A stretch of 64,000 nt of DNA from Kushneria phyllosphaerae (GCF_900312995.1 NZ_ONZI01000001.1:868001-932000), one strand, 5' to 3'; positions 1 through 9,254 are shown, numbered from the stretch's first letter. Program-made: numbers and translations. Notes: generated by a model not told the origin, from the letters alone.

Positions 1-479
1 CGCTCGTCGGCGGTCTTGCTGGATAGAAGACGCATCAGGCGGCGATCATCGACGATTTCGCGGCTCATGCAGCGATAGAGCTGATGTCGAAGCTCCGGCA
101 GATGCTCCGAGAGGCTTTCCAGACGCTTGAAGGGAATTTCGCAGACCGTGGTGCGCTCCAGTGCGGTCAAAAAGCCCGGGTGGATGGCGCTATCGATGCT
201 GTCCAGACCGACCAGCTCGCCGGGCAGATAGAAACTGGTGATCTGTTCCTCGCCGTCGGCCTCGATGATGGTCTGCTTGAGGCTGCCACTGCGCACGGCG
301 TAGACATTTTCAAACGCCTCGCCCTGCATGTAGAGCGTCTCGCCGCGGGTCAATGGCGCGCGCCGTCGCACGATCGTGTCGAACTGCTCAACATCGTCAA
401 GAGACAGGGAAAGCGGCAGGCACAGGGAGCTCAATGAGCAGGTCTGACAGCGCGTCTGGTGAAGATGAGAGGTGTTCAT
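1..479 (-). CDS. fnr: FNR/Anr-type oxygen-responsive regulator (N-terminal part)
   Basis: This is a Crp/Fnr-family transcription factor read leftward and cut by the window edge, so about 159 N-terminal residues are visible and the DNA-binding helix-turn-helix is not. The start ATG is at 477-479. The N-terminus carries Cys11, Cys14 and Cys20 (C-x2-C-x5-C), and a fourth Cys follows in ERTTVCEIPF of the cyclic-nucleotide-binding beta-roll. This is the cysteine set that ligates the oxygen-labile [4Fe-4S] cluster in FNR/Anr. The beta-roll is recognisable from GETLYMQGE through FYLPGELVGLDS. It neighbours hemN in the same orientation, as in many gammaproteobacteria. The family activates anaerobic and microaerobic genes. 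Identification as FNR/Anr rather than another Crp relative rests on the cysteine spacing. Confidence 0.9.
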   Translation of the reverse strand, partial: MNTSHLHQTRCQTCSLSSLCLPLSLSLDDVEQFDTIVRRRAPLTRGETLYMQGEAFENVYAVRSGSLKQTIIEADGEEQITSFYLPGELVGLDSIDSAIHPGFLTALERTTVCEIPFKRLESLSEHLPELRHQLYRCMSREIVDDRRLMRLLSSKTADE

Positions 480-557
480 TGGCCTGGCATGTTCCTGTAC
501 ATGTGAGTGGTGTGCCGGGCGCTGTCGTGATGAACCATGCCCGTGTCCCTGGGCTCA

Positions 558-579
558 ACGAGGGCGGTGATGCCCTCGT
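558..579. terminator. Hairpin between hemN and fnr
   Basis: An 8-bp perfect inverted repeat (ACGAGGGC/GCCCTCGT) with a 6-nt loop lies just after the hemN stop in its transcription direction. There is no clear T-run, so termination is likely but not certain. Confidence 0.4.
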
Positions 580-596
580 CAATCCCTCCCGGTCTT

Positions 597-2009
597 CTAA
601 AGAAGTCGAGAGAACTGCTGACGATGTTCGGCCGAAAGATGCGAATCAAAGGTCATGGCCAGCTGGCGAATCAACAGTCGTCCCATGGGGGTCACCATAA
701 GCGAGTGCTTATCATATTCGATGAGGCCGTCTCGCCGAAAGGTGGCAAGCCTTTCAAACACGTTGGCGAAATAGTATGACGCGTTGATGCCAAAGTCGGC
801 TTCGATGGCCTCAAAATCCAGACGCATGTCACACATCAAACGATGAATCACATGGCGGCGCAGCCGGTCATCCCCGCTCAGGCGTACGCCGCGGAAGGTC
901 GCCAGCTGCCCGCCATCAATGGCCGCCTGCCAGGTCTCCAGATGTGCGGCGTTCTGCGCGTAGACATCATCGACCTGGCTGATGGCCGACACGCCCAGGC
1001 CCACCAGGTCACACCGGGCATGAGTGGTATAGCCCTGGAAGTTGCGCTGTAGCTGTCCTTCACGCTGTGCCACGCTCAGGCTGTCATCCGGTCGGGCGAA
1101 GTGATCCATGCCGATATGGACATAACCCGCCTGCGTCAGCTTCTCCACCGTCATGCACTGGATGGCCAGGCGAGTGGCCGTGTCCGGAAGATCGGCGCTG
1201 TTGATGCGCCGCTGGGGCGGAAAGCGCTCGGGCAGGTGGGCATAGTTGAAAATGGAAAGCCGTGCCGGCGCCATGTCGATCACCTGATCCAGCGTGTCGG
1301 CAAAGCTTGCCACACTCTGATGCGGCAGGCCGTAGATCAGGTCCAGGTTCAGGGAGCGAAACCCCAGCCGGTGGGCCTCATCGATCAGATTTTCACTCAG
1401 CTCACGTGGCTGGACCCGGTTGATGGCCTTTTGCACGCGTACGTTCAGATCCTGTACGCCAAGGCTCAGTCGGTTAAAGCCCAGCGACTGCAGATGTCGC
1501 AGGGTATAAACGTCGGCCTCGCGAGGATCGATCTCGATGGCAAAGTCGCGGTCGGGATGGGCGGAAAGATTGAAATGCGCGCCCAGCTGGTCCATCAGCC
1601 GGCTCATCTGATCCAGATCAAGAAAGGTCGGAGTGCCGCCGCCCCAGTGAAGCTGTTCGACCACACGCTCGCCATCGAGATCGCGACGCATCAGCGTCAT
1701 CTCCCGGGTCAGTCTGGCCAGATAGGGCTCGGCCATGCTGGTCTGGCGGGTCGCGATGCGATTGCAGCCGCAGTAAAAGCAGATGCGTCGGCAAAAGGGG
1801 ATATGCACATAAAGCGACAGCGCCCGCGCGGTCGCGTTGCTGCGCGCCAGCGCCTGCGTCAGTTGCTCCTGACCGAAATGATCGGTGAAGGCTGTGGCAG
1901 GAGGATAGGACGTATAGCGCGGGCCGTTGCCGTCATGACGCTTTAGAAGCTCAAGGTCCGGCGAGAAAAGCGCATCGGAAAAGGCGGGTCGGGGAGCAGG
2001 TGACAACAT
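597..2009 (-). CDS. hemN: Oxygen-independent coproporphyrinogen III oxidase HemN
   Basis: A radical-SAM enzyme of heme synthesis that converts coproporphyrinogen III to protoporphyrinogen IX by oxidative decarboxylation without O2. I choose the ATG at 2007-2009, giving 470 aa, over an upstream in-frame ATG 15 codons earlier because the family starts near this point. The HIPFCRRICFYCGC segment gives Cys73, Cys77 and Cys80 (CxxxCxxC) for the [4Fe-4S] cluster plus the family's following Cys82. GGGTPTFL and the EIDPRE strand are typical of HemN. The C-terminal HemN domain contains the cofactor-lid region. An FNR-like box sits about 60 bp upstream of the start. The enzyme is soluble and cytoplasmic. 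Confidence 0.96.
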   Translation of the reverse strand: MLSPAPRPAFSDALFSPDLELLKRHDGNGPRYTSYPPATAFTDHFGQEQLTQALARSNATARALSLYVHIPFCRRICFYCGCNRIATRQTSMAEPYLARLTREMTLMRRDLDGERVVEQLHWGGGTPTFLDLDQMSRLMDQLGAHFNLSAHPDRDFAIEIDPREADVYTLRHLQSLGFNRLSLGVQDLNVRVQKAINRVQPRELSENLIDEAHRLGFRSLNLDLIYGLPHQSVASFADTLDQVIDMAPARLSIFNYAHLPERFPPQRRINSADLPDTATRLAIQCMTVEKLTQAGYVHIGMDHFARPDDSLSVAQREGQLQRNFQGYTTHARCDLVGLGVSAISQVDDVYAQNAAHLETWQAAIDGGQLATFRGVRLSGDDRLRRHVIHRLMCDMRLDFEAIEADFGINASYYFANVFERLATFRRDGLIEYDKHSLMVTPMGRLLIRQLAMTFDSHLSAEHRQQFSRLL

Positions 2010-2068
2010 GGAAGATGCTCGTGGCAGGCAGTGATCATGCCATGCTACGAGCATCCTGTTTTTGAGGT

Positions 2069-2082
2069 CTGACCTGGATCAA
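2069..2082. promoter_or_regulatory. FNR/Anr box upstream of hemN
   Basis: The 14-bp CTGAC-CTGG-ATCAA matches the TTGAT-N4-ATCAA consensus at 8 of 10 defined positions. It lies about 60 bp before the hemN start, a distance allowing class II activation. The neighbouring fnr gene offers the obvious regulator. Confidence 0.6.
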
Positions 2083-2114
2083 ATCACGCCGGCGTCTCAT
2101 GCCGGGCACATCAA

Positions 2115-2543
2115 TCAACCGAAGCGGACGTCGTTGTCCATGTGGCGCGCCACGCGTGACATGGTGCTGGTCAGCTCGATGGCCAGCGTCAGGTCGGCGA
2201 GTTCACGCGGGGAAAAGGTGTTGATGGCCATCATGCGAGTGCTGGCATCGACCGGACGAAAATGGGTAAAGGATTCACACCATGCAAGTGCTGCACGTTC
2301 GCGGGCGGTAAAGCGGTCGGAGTCAGCCCAGCGTGCCAGCTCACGCAGCTTGTCGGCATCAATGCCCAGCGCTTCGGCTTCGCTGACCCGCAGATTTTCG
2401 CAGTTGTCGCAGCCGCCGTTGATCTGCGAGGTACGAAGCTCTGCCAGACAGCGAATGGAAGGGTCGAGACTGCAATGTCGTACCGCACGGGTCGTGTGGT
2501 AGATATCGGTCGCATCGATCCGCTTGGGTCGTTCACTGGTCAT
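2115..2543 (-). CDS. Carboxymuconolactone decarboxylase/AhpD-like protein
   Basis: A 142-aa alpha-helical protein of the CMD/AhpD fold. Markers are SQINGGCDNC, the KLRELARWADSDRFTARERAALAWCESFTHF stretch in pieces typical of the peroxidase-related subgroup, and a conserved C-terminal helix. Cys45-Asp-Asn-Cys48 is the expected redox CxxC. The His normally found four residues after the second Cys (CxxCxxxH) is Arg52 here, which should weaken the proton relay. It stands alone between hemN and the TRAP genes, on the same strand as both. The likely role is peroxide or thiol redox chemistry; the substrate is unknown. Confidence 0.75.
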   Translation of the reverse strand: MTSERPKRIDATDIYHTTRAVRHCSLDPSIRCLAELRTSQINGGCDNCENLRVSEAEALGIDADKLRELARWADSDRFTARERAALAWCESFTHFRPVDASTRMMAINTFSPRELADLTLAIELTSTMSRVARHMDNDVRFG

Positions 2544-2682
2544 GAGGGCACCTCAATCAAAAGGGTATGAATCTGGTCCTATTTAACGCGCTTGGCAAAA
2601 TTTAATCCACAGCCTGCCTTTACAAAGTTGAGCATGGTTTAAAATCTTTTTATATCGACAAACCGTTGCTGTTCCGGGCCTT

Positions 2683-2715
2683 TTGCGCCGCCCGGGTCGA
2701 TTCCGGGCGGCGCAA
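2683..2715. terminator. Strong hairpin after the TRAP permease gene
   Basis: A 13-bp perfect stem (TTGCGCCGCCCGG and its complement) with a 7-nt loop sits 5 bp past the TRAP permease stop. No U-tract follows on the minus strand, so it may act as a 3' stabiliser or a weak terminator. Confidence 0.55.
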
Positions 2716-2719
2716 TGGG

Positions 2720-5326
2720 TCAGGACGCCGCCTGTGGCGTGGCTGATTCAGTGTGATTTGTTTGGCGCCTGCGTTGCCAATAGACGATCAGCGCCAATAC
2801 CAACAGCGCCGGTATCCACAGCCACTCCTTGGCAAAACGTTCACGAGGCAGCTCGACGCTGACGATGGTCTGATCCATGTCCAGCCCCAGCTCACTGGCC
2901 TGGCTGCCCCAGCCGACCGTGTCTACCAGAGTGGTATCACCGTCCTCGCGAAGTGACAGCCCCAGATTCTCCAGTCGGGCCTGGCCATTGTCACCTTCCA
3001 CGGCCGGCACCTCGATGACAAGACGCATGGGCGCGCCATAGTCGTCGAGCCCTTCGACCGTCACCCGCATCGACTGTCCATCCTCGAGCTCGCCATAGGC
3101 CTGGGCAATCTGTGCCGGCGGCATCTTTTCAAAGGGCGGCACGATCATGTCCTGCCAGAAGCCGGGGCGGAAAAGGGTAAAGGCGACCAGCAGCAGCAAA
3201 ATGGTTTCGTGCCAGCGGTTGCGCACGATAAACCAGCCCTGTGTCGCTGCAGCAAAGACCAGCATCGCCAGGGTCGCGACCACGAAGATCACGATGCCGT
3301 GCCAGAGATCGACGTTGATGAGCAAAAGATCGGTATTGAAGATGAACAGAAACGGCAGCGCTGCGGTGCGCAGGCTGTACCAGAAGGCCTGAAAGCCGGT
3401 ACGTATCGGGTCGGCACCTGAAATGGCGGCGGCGGCAAAGGAAGCCAGTCCCACCGGCGGGGTGACATCGGCCATGATGCCGAAATAGAACACGAACAGA
3501 TGCACTGCGATCAGCGGCACGATCAGCCCCTGCTGCTGACCGAGCTGCACGATGACCGGCGCCAGCAGCGCCGAGACCACGATGTAGTTGGCCGTGGTCG
3601 GCAACCCCATGCCCAGAATCAGGCTCAATACCGCGGTGAGCAGTAGCATTAAAAAGAGGCTGCCCATGGAGAGATGCTCGACCAGGTCGGCCAGCACCAG
3701 GCCGACACCGGTCTGCGAGACTGCCCCGACAATGATGCCGGCCGTGGCGGTGGCAATGCCGATGCCGATCATGTTGCGGGCACCATCGACCAGGCCGCTC
3801 CAGAGATCAAAAACGCCTTCGCGCAGGTTTTCGCCAAGCGCCAGTCGGCCGCGAAACAGCGCGCTCAGCGGGCGCTGCGTCACCATGATGACCATCATCA
3901 AAACGGTCGCCCAGAAGGCAGAGAGCCCCGGGGAGAGCCGCTCGACCATCAGACACCAGACCAGTACCACGACCGGCAGCAGATAGTGCAGCCCCACCAT
4001 GACCGTGGGCCGGGTCTGCGGCAGGGTCGTGATGTTGGAATCGGGCGTGTCGACTTCAAGTTCCGGATAGCGCGCGCCCAGCTTCAAAAGTCCGACGTAG
4101 ATGAGCACCAGAGCGATCGAGACCGCCCATGGGGTGGACTCGCCCAGCATTGGCTTGATCCAGCCCAGCCCGTAATAGACCGCGGCGCTGAGCGCCATCA
4201 GGCCCACCAGGCCGGTCGCAAACCCCAGCAGCTTGTAAAGCCACGGCTTCGGCGGATTGGAGCTCTTTAGCCCCTGCATGCCGGCCTTCATGGCCTCGAG
4301 ATGGACAATGTAGAAAAGTGCGATGTAGGAAATCATCGCTGGCAAAAAGGCGTGCTTGATCACATCAACATAGGGAATGCCGACGTATTCGACCATCAAA
4401 AAGGCGGCTGCCCCCATAACTGGTGGCATGATCTGACCGTTGACCGAGGAGGCGACTTCCACGGCGCCGGCCTTGGTCGAGGAAAACCCGACCCGCTTCA
4501 TCATCGGAATGGTGAACGTGCCGGTGGTGACTGTATTGGCAATCGAGGAGCCCGAGATCAGACCGGTCAGCCCGGAGGCCACGACGGCTGCCTTGGCGGG
4601 ACCGCCCCGATAATGGCCCAGCATCGAAAAGGCCACCTTGATGAAATAATTGCCGGCGCCGGCCTTGTCGAGCAGGGCGCCAAACAGCACGAACAAAAAG
4701 ACGAAGCTGGTGGACACGCCCAGTGCGATGCCGAAAACGCCCTGAGTGGTCAGCCATTGATGGTTGATCAGGGCCTCAAAGCTGACGCCGCGATGGGCCA
4801 GCATACCTGGCATGTACGGCCCGGCCAGTGAATAGCCCAGAAAGACCAGCGCCACGATCATCAGCGGTGGCCCGAGCGCTCGCCGAGCGCCCTCCAGCAG
4901 CAGTACCAGTCCCATGACGCCCACGATGACATCCTGTGTGATCGGGTTGCCCGGGCGGTTGGAAAGCTGGGCATAAAAAAGATAGATATAGAGCGCGCAG
5001 AAGGCAGCTACCGCCGCCATGATCCAGTCCGTGACCGGTACGCGATCCGTCGGCGAGCGCTTGAGTGCCGGCCAGGAAAGAAAGGCCAGAAAAAGGGCAA
5101 AGGCCAGGTGAATCGAGCGTGCCTCAGTGGCACTGAAAACTCCGAAGCCCAGCGTGTAGGGCAGCGGCGAGGTGATCCAGAGCTGAAACAGGGACCAGGT
5201 CACGGCCACGATCAGCAGCAGGCGTCCGGTGACGCCCTGTAACTTGCGTCCACCGGTGTCTGCCACGGCGGCCAGTTCCCTGGCATCCACATCCGGGCGC
5301 TCGGTCGAAGGGGGAGTTGTGTTCAT
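2720..5326 (-). CDS. TRAP transporter fused permease (4TM/12TM, DctQM type) with DUF3394 tail
   Basis: An 868-aa inner-membrane protein joining the small (DctQ-like) and large (DctM-like) TRAP subunits. About four membrane helices occupy residues 1-170, followed by the long DctM-like translocator with GLISGSSIANTVTTGTFTIP, a glycine-rich signature of this family, and GLPTTANYIVVSALLAPV near residue 570. The last ~200 residues form a DUF3394-type extension with a periplasmic segment ending in a terminal helix (WIPALLVLALIVYW). It works with the TAXI binding protein encoded just upstream. TAXI-TRAP systems import organic acids such as 2-oxoglutarate or glutamate; the substrate here is not readable. 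It is downstream of the binding-protein gene, separated by a hairpin. Confidence 0.93.
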   Translation of the reverse strand: MNTTPPSTERPDVDARELAAVADTGGRKLQGVTGRLLLIVAVTWSLFQLWITSPLPYTLGFGVFSATEARSIHLAFALFLAFLSWPALKRSPTDRVPVTDWIMAAVAAFCALYIYLFYAQLSNRPGNPITQDVIVGVMGLVLLLEGARRALGPPLMIVALVFLGYSLAGPYMPGMLAHRGVSFEALINHQWLTTQGVFGIALGVSTSFVFLFVLFGALLDKAGAGNYFIKVAFSMLGHYRGGPAKAAVVASGLTGLISGSSIANTVTTGTFTIPMMKRVGFSSTKAGAVEVASSVNGQIMPPVMGAAAFLMVEYVGIPYVDVIKHAFLPAMISYIALFYIVHLEAMKAGMQGLKSSNPPKPWLYKLLGFATGLVGLMALSAAVYYGLGWIKPMLGESTPWAVSIALVLIYVGLLKLGARYPELEVDTPDSNITTLPQTRPTVMVGLHYLLPVVVLVWCLMVERLSPGLSAFWATVLMMVIMVTQRPLSALFRGRLALGENLREGVFDLWSGLVDGARNMIGIGIATATAGIIVGAVSQTGVGLVLADLVEHLSMGSLFLMLLLTAVLSLILGMGLPTTANYIVVSALLAPVIVQLGQQQGLIVPLIAVHLFVFYFGIMADVTPPVGLASFAAAAISGADPIRTGFQAFWYSLRTAALPFLFIFNTDLLLINVDLWHGIVIFVVATLAMLVFAAATQGWFIVRNRWHETILLLLVAFTLFRPGFWQDMIVPPFEKMPPAQIAQAYGELEDGQSMRVTVEGLDDYGAPMRLVIEVPAVEGDNGQARLENLGLSLREDGDTTLVDTVGWGSQASELGLDMDQTIVSVELPRERFAKEWLWIPALLVLALIVYWQRRRQTNHTESATPQAAS

Positions 5327-5380
5327 GTCCGCATCCTCTGGCGGCAGGACCTTTCCGGGTCGAGTGCCCGGATCGGAAAT

Positions 5381-5412
5381 GACGCAACGCCCCCGGCTGG
5401 AGGCGTTGCGTC
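5381..5412. promoter_or_regulatory. Intercistronic hairpin between TAXI binding protein and permease
   Basis: An 11-bp perfect stem (GACGCAACGCC paired with its complement) and a 10-nt loop lie in the 134-bp gap. There is no T-run on the minus strand. Such hairpins usually protect the upstream mRNA and allow more binding protein than permease. Confidence 0.65.
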
Positions 5413-5460
5413 GTCAAGAGTGCCCCGTGTCGCCATCGATGCGGCCCGGGTCAGCCAGAC

Positions 5461-6447
5461 TTACTCGCTGAGCCAGCCCTTTTCCTGATAGTAGCGCTTT
5501 GCACCTTCATGCAGCGGCGCTGACAGGCCCTGATTGACCATGGCTTTCGGTTCAAGCGTGGCAAAGGCAGGATGGAGTTTCTTGAAGCGATCGAAGTTGT
5601 CGAATACGGATTTGACCGCGGTATAGACCAGATCTGCGTCAACCTTTTCGGCGCTGACCAGAGTGGCCCCCACGCCAAAGGTCTTTATGTTGTCCGGGTT
5701 GCCCTTGTACATGCCACCGGGAATTTCATAGAAGCTGTAGTAGGGGTGTTCCTCGACCAGCTTTTTGATCACGTCATCATCCAGCGGAATGATGCGGGCA
5801 TCGACCGTGGTGGTGGCTTCCTGGATTGAACCGTTGGGGTGACCGGCAACAAACACCATGGCATCGATGTTGTTATCAGCCAGCGCCGAGGCCTGTTCGG
5901 CGCTATCAAGCTCGGAGGTCAGGGCGAAATCCTTCGTGGTCCAGCCCTTGGCGGCCATGACGACTTCCATTGTCGCGCGGTTGCCCGAGCCCGGATTGCC
6001 AATGTTGACCCGCTTGCCCTTGAGATCATCGAGCGTCTTGATGCCGGAATCAGCACGTGCCACCAGAGTCAGCGGCTCGCCGTGCATGGCAAAGACAGAG
6101 CGCAGATCTTCATGGGCCTTGCCTTCAAACTGGCCTTCACCGTGATAGGCGTTGTACTGCACGTCGGACTGGGCCACGCCCATGTCCAGATCGCCGTTTT
6201 CGATGCCATTGACGTTGGCCACCGATGCGCCGGTCGACGGGGCGTTGCAGCGATAACCGCTGTCGCCCTGATTGACGAAGCGACAGATCGACTGGCCGAC
6301 CACGTAATAGACACCGGTCTGACCACCAGTGCCGATGGTCATGAATTTCTGTTCACCGGCCTGAGCGCTGGTTGCGGACATGGCGAGTGCCCCAAGCGTC
6401 ATGACGGTCGCCGACAGCATCGCAGTAAGGGTCTGGCGTTTGATCAT
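5461..6447 (-). CDS. TAXI-family TRAP solute-binding protein
   Basis: A 328-aa periplasmic binding protein. The first ~30 residues are a Sec signal peptide ending ATSAQA. Mature features are FMTIGTGGQTGVYYVVGQSIC, GASVANVNGIENGDLDMGVAQSD and NIGNPGSGNRATMEVVM, all typical of the TAXI (TRAP-associated extracytoplasmic immunogenic) group. It captures the solute and delivers it to the fused permease encoded downstream. It is probably the first gene of a two-gene operon. Its upstream region (6448-6703) also holds the divergent promoter of the aminotransferase gene. Confidence 0.93.
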   Translation of the reverse strand: MIKRQTLTAMLSATVMTLGALAMSATSAQAGEQKFMTIGTGGQTGVYYVVGQSICRFVNQGDSGYRCNAPSTGASVANVNGIENGDLDMGVAQSDVQYNAYHGEGQFEGKAHEDLRSVFAMHGEPLTLVARADSGIKTLDDLKGKRVNIGNPGSGNRATMEVVMAAKGWTTKDFALTSELDSAEQASALADNNIDAMVFVAGHPNGSIQEATTTVDARIIPLDDDVIKKLVEEHPYYSFYEIPGGMYKGNPDNIKTFGVGATLVSAEKVDADLVYTAVKSVFDNFDRFKKLHPAFATLEPKAMVNQGLSAPLHEGAKRYYQEKGWLSE

Positions 6448-6703
6448 GGAAAGATTCCTTTTTTATGACTTGTTATTCCTTGTGACCGGTGTCGCCGGTC
6501 AGGTGACACCAAGTTACTGCGGCATCGGCTGGACTGCAAAACGACCATCTTACTAGCTTAAGTTTCGTTAAAGTCTGGGTGGCAGCTTTTATGGGGGAGC
6601 GCTTCCTGTCGTGATGATAAAAATCAATCGCGCCAGGGGGTCGCTTTGCAACCATGGTTTCCTATAGCATCATGGTGAAACGATCGTAACGAGGTTGCCT
6701 GCC

Positions 6704-7969
6704 ATGTCCTTCGAGCCCTTCAATCCTCCCGCGCGCCTTTTGATGGGGCCGGGTCCAATCAATGCCGACCCGCGCGTGCTGCGCGCCATGTCCGCCCAGC
6801 TGATCGGCCAGTATGACCCGGCCATGACCGCCTGCATGAATGAGACTCAGGCGCTCTATCGCGATGTCTTTCGCACCGCAAACGATGCCACGCTCTTGAT
6901 CGATGGCACCTCGCGCGCCGGCATCGAGGCAGTGCTGGTCTCGCTGATCGAGCCGGGTGATCGCGTGCTGGTGCCGGTCTTTGGCCGCTTTGGTCATCTG
7001 CTGCGCGAAATTGCCGAGCGCGCCTGCGCCGAGGTGCACACCATCGAGGTCGAGTGGGGCGAGGTCTTCACGCCCGAGCAGGTCGAAACGGCCATTCGGG
7101 ACGTGCGTCCGAAGGTGCTTGCCATGGTGCAGGGCGATACCTCCACCACCATGTGCCAGCCGCTTGAAGAGATCGGCAGCATTTGCCGGGCACACGACGT
7201 GCTCTTTTATACCGATGCGACCGCCTCACTGGCCGGCAACGTGCTGGACACTGACGCCTGGCAGCTCGACGCTGTCACGGCCGGGCTGCAGAAGTGCCTG
7301 GCCGGCCCCTCCGGCAGCGCGCCGACCACACTGTCACCGCGCGCCGTCGAGTGCATTCGCGGGCGTTCTCATATCGAGGCCGGTCTGGTTGGTGATGGGC
7401 ATGACGCCGGACGCGGCGTGCGTATCCGCTCGAACTACTTCGATCTGGCGATGATTCTCGATTACTGGGGGGAATCTCGCCTCAACCACCATACCGAAGC
7501 TACCAGCATGCTGTACGGCGCGCGTGAATGTGCAAGGCTTCTGGTCAATGAAGGCATGGACCAGGCCGTGGCCCGTCACGCCCTGCACGGCAGTGCGTTA
7601 ACCAGCGGGCTGTCGGCGATGGGCCTTGAGCTCTTTGGTGATCAGAGCCACCGCATGAACAACGTGGTCGGCATCTACATTCCTGACGGCGTCGAAGGCG
7701 AAGTCCTGCGTCGTACGCTGCTGGAAGACTATGCCATCGAGATCGGCACGTCCTTCGGGCCGCTGCACGGGCGCATCTGGCGTATCGGCACCATGGGCTA
7801 CAACGCTCGCCGCGATACCGTCATGACCACCCTGGCCGCGCTTGAGGAAGTGCTGCGCCAGGCTGGTGTTCGCATTACGGCCGGGAGCGGTGCCGGTGCG
7901 GCGCGCGAGTATTATCAACAGACCCCACAGCAACATCCGCAGCAGAACGCGGAGCGCGCCCATGCATAA
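6704..7969 (+). CDS. pucG: Ureidoglycine-glyoxylate aminotransferase (PucG-like)
   Basis: A fold-type I PLP aminotransferase of the alanine-glyoxylate/serine-pyruvate group, 421 aa. LLMGPGPINADPRVL opens the domain. Asp171 (YTDATASLAG) should contact the pyridine nitrogen, and Lys197 (GLQKCLAGPSG) is the Schiff-base lysine. I use the ATG at 6704 because AACGAGG lies 9 bp upstream; an in-frame TTG three codons earlier lacks such spacing. It overlaps allantoate amidohydrolase by 8 bp, and allantoinase, racemase and permease genes lie further right. This context supports transamination of (S)-ureidoglycine with glyoxylate. A generic alanine-glyoxylate role cannot be excluded. Confidence 0.85.
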   Translation: MSFEPFNPPARLLMGPGPINADPRVLRAMSAQLIGQYDPAMTACMNETQALYRDVFRTANDATLLIDGTSRAGIEAVLVSLIEPGDRVLVPVFGRFGHLLREIAERACAEVHTIEVEWGEVFTPEQVETAIRDVRPKVLAMVQGDTSTTMCQPLEEIGSICRAHDVLFYTDATASLAGNVLDTDAWQLDAVTAGLQKCLAGPSGSAPTTLSPRAVECIRGRSHIEAGLVGDGHDAGRGVRIRSNYFDLAMILDYWGESRLNHHTEATSMLYGARECARLLVNEGMDQAVARHALHGSALTSGLSAMGLELFGDQSHRMNNVVGIYIPDGVEGEVLRRTLLEDYAIEIGTSFGPLHGRIWRIGTMGYNARRDTVMTTLAALEEVLRQAGVRITAGSGAGAAREYYQQTPQQHPQQNAERAHA

Positions 7970-9191
7970 TGGTGACGCCATCGTTGCCGCCTGCGATCAG
8001 CTGGCGGCCATTTCGGCCGATGAAGGGCAGCTCACGCGCTGCTACCTGACGCCGGAACACGCGCGCGCCAACGCGCAGCTGGCACAGTGGATGCAGGGTG
8101 CCGGCATGCAGACCTGGCAGGATGGCGCCGGTAATCAGTGGGGTCGGCTTGAGGGCAGTGACCCGTCCCTGCCGGCGCTGGTGCTGGGCTCTCACTCGGA
8201 TAGCGTGATCAACGCCGGACGCTTTGATGGTCCGTTGGGGGTTTTGCTGGCGATTGGCGTGGTCGCCCGGCTTAACGCCGCCCATCATCGCCCGGCTCGA
8301 ACGGTCGAGGTCGTGGCCTTTGCCGATGAAGAGGGCACGCGCTTTGGCACCGCACTTCTGGGCAGTCGCGCGGTGGCCGGGACATGGGATTCGGCCTGGT
8401 GGGACATCACTGGGCGTGATGGCGTGACCCTGCGTCAGGCGTTTGTCGATTTCGGGCTTGACCCCGAGCGCGTCGGAGAGGCCGCACGTGCCCCCGAGTC
8501 TGTGGCGGGCTATCTGGAAGCCCATATCGAGCAGGGCCCGGTGCTGGAAGCCGAGCGCCGTTCGTTGGGCGTGGTCACGGCCATTGCCGGTGCCCGCCGT
8601 TTTGTCATCACGATCAAGGGCGATGCCGGCCATGCCGGAACCACGCCGCTGGTGTTGCGGCGCGATGCGCTGTGCGGCGCGGCCGAAGCGATCGTGGCCA
8701 TCGAAACGCTGGCACGCGCGGCAGGCATCGTCGCCACGGTCGGCTCGCTGGAGACCTTTCCCGGCGCGGTCAACGTGATTCCCGGTGAGGTGCGCATGAC
8801 GCTCGACATTCGTGCCGAGCGCGATGAAGATCGTGACCGCGTTCTTGAGGCCATCCGCGAGAGCTGCGATCGCGTGGGAGAATCCCGCGGACTTGCCTGG
8901 CACTGGCAGGAGACCCATTCGGCGCCGGCCGTGGCCTGCTCGCCGCGACTTGTCGAGGCGCTGACCCAAGCCATCGATACGACCATTGGCACCGACAGGG
9001 GTGCGGTCATGCGCCTGGCCAGCGGCGCCGGACACGACGGCATGGCGATGGCCGGCATCTGCGACATCGGCATGCTGTTTGTGCGCTGTGACCGTGGCAT
9101 CAGCCATCATCCGGATGAGTCGGTGCAATCACGTGATGTGGATGACGCGCTCAATGCCATGAGCCGGGCCGTCTCGGCACTGGTAGTCTGA
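7962..9191 (+). CDS. allC: Allantoate amidohydrolase (M20 Zn-hydrolase)
   Basis: A 409-aa M20-family metal-dependent amidohydrolase of the allantoate/N-carbamoyl-amino-acid group. It hydrolyses allantoate to ureidoglycine, ammonia and CO2. Visible metal ligands are His78 and Asp80 (GSHSDSV), Asp89 (GRFDGPLG) and Glu123-Glu124 (FADEEGTRF). GDAGHAGTTPL marks the dimerisation domain, and GAGHDGMAM lies near the C-terminus. The ATG at 7962 overlaps the end of pucG by 8 bp, indicating coupled translation. Beta-ureidopropionase and hydantoinase-linked relatives look similar, but the neighbours favour allantoate. Confidence 0.88.
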   Translation: MHNGDAIVAACDQLAAISADEGQLTRCYLTPEHARANAQLAQWMQGAGMQTWQDGAGNQWGRLEGSDPSLPALVLGSHSDSVINAGRFDGPLGVLLAIGVVARLNAAHHRPARTVEVVAFADEEGTRFGTALLGSRAVAGTWDSAWWDITGRDGVTLRQAFVDFGLDPERVGEAARAPESVAGYLEAHIEQGPVLEAERRSLGVVTAIAGARRFVITIKGDAGHAGTTPLVLRRDALCGAAEAIVAIETLARAAGIVATVGSLETFPGAVNVIPGEVRMTLDIRAERDEDRDRVLEAIRESCDRVGESRGLAWHWQETHSAPAVACSPRLVEALTQAIDTTIGTDRGAVMRLASGAGHDGMAMAGICDIGMLFVRCDRGISHHPDESVQSRDVDDALNAMSRAVSALVV

Positions 9192-9228
9192 GCATTGACT
9201 CATCACTGACAGGTTCCTCATCGACAGC

Positions 9229-9254
9229 GATCCGGGCGGCGCACTGCCCGGATC
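9229..9254. terminator. Hairpin after allC
   Basis: Nine-bp perfect arms (GATCCGGGC/GCCCGGATC) with an 8-nt loop lie in the 109-bp gap between allC and the RpiR gene. There is no T-run, so it may only dampen read-through. Confidence 0.4.

Noticed and set aside
1101..1946. Long open frames antisense to hemN and many other genes
   Set aside because: They are shadows produced by high-GC codon bias. The opposite frames have clear family motifs.
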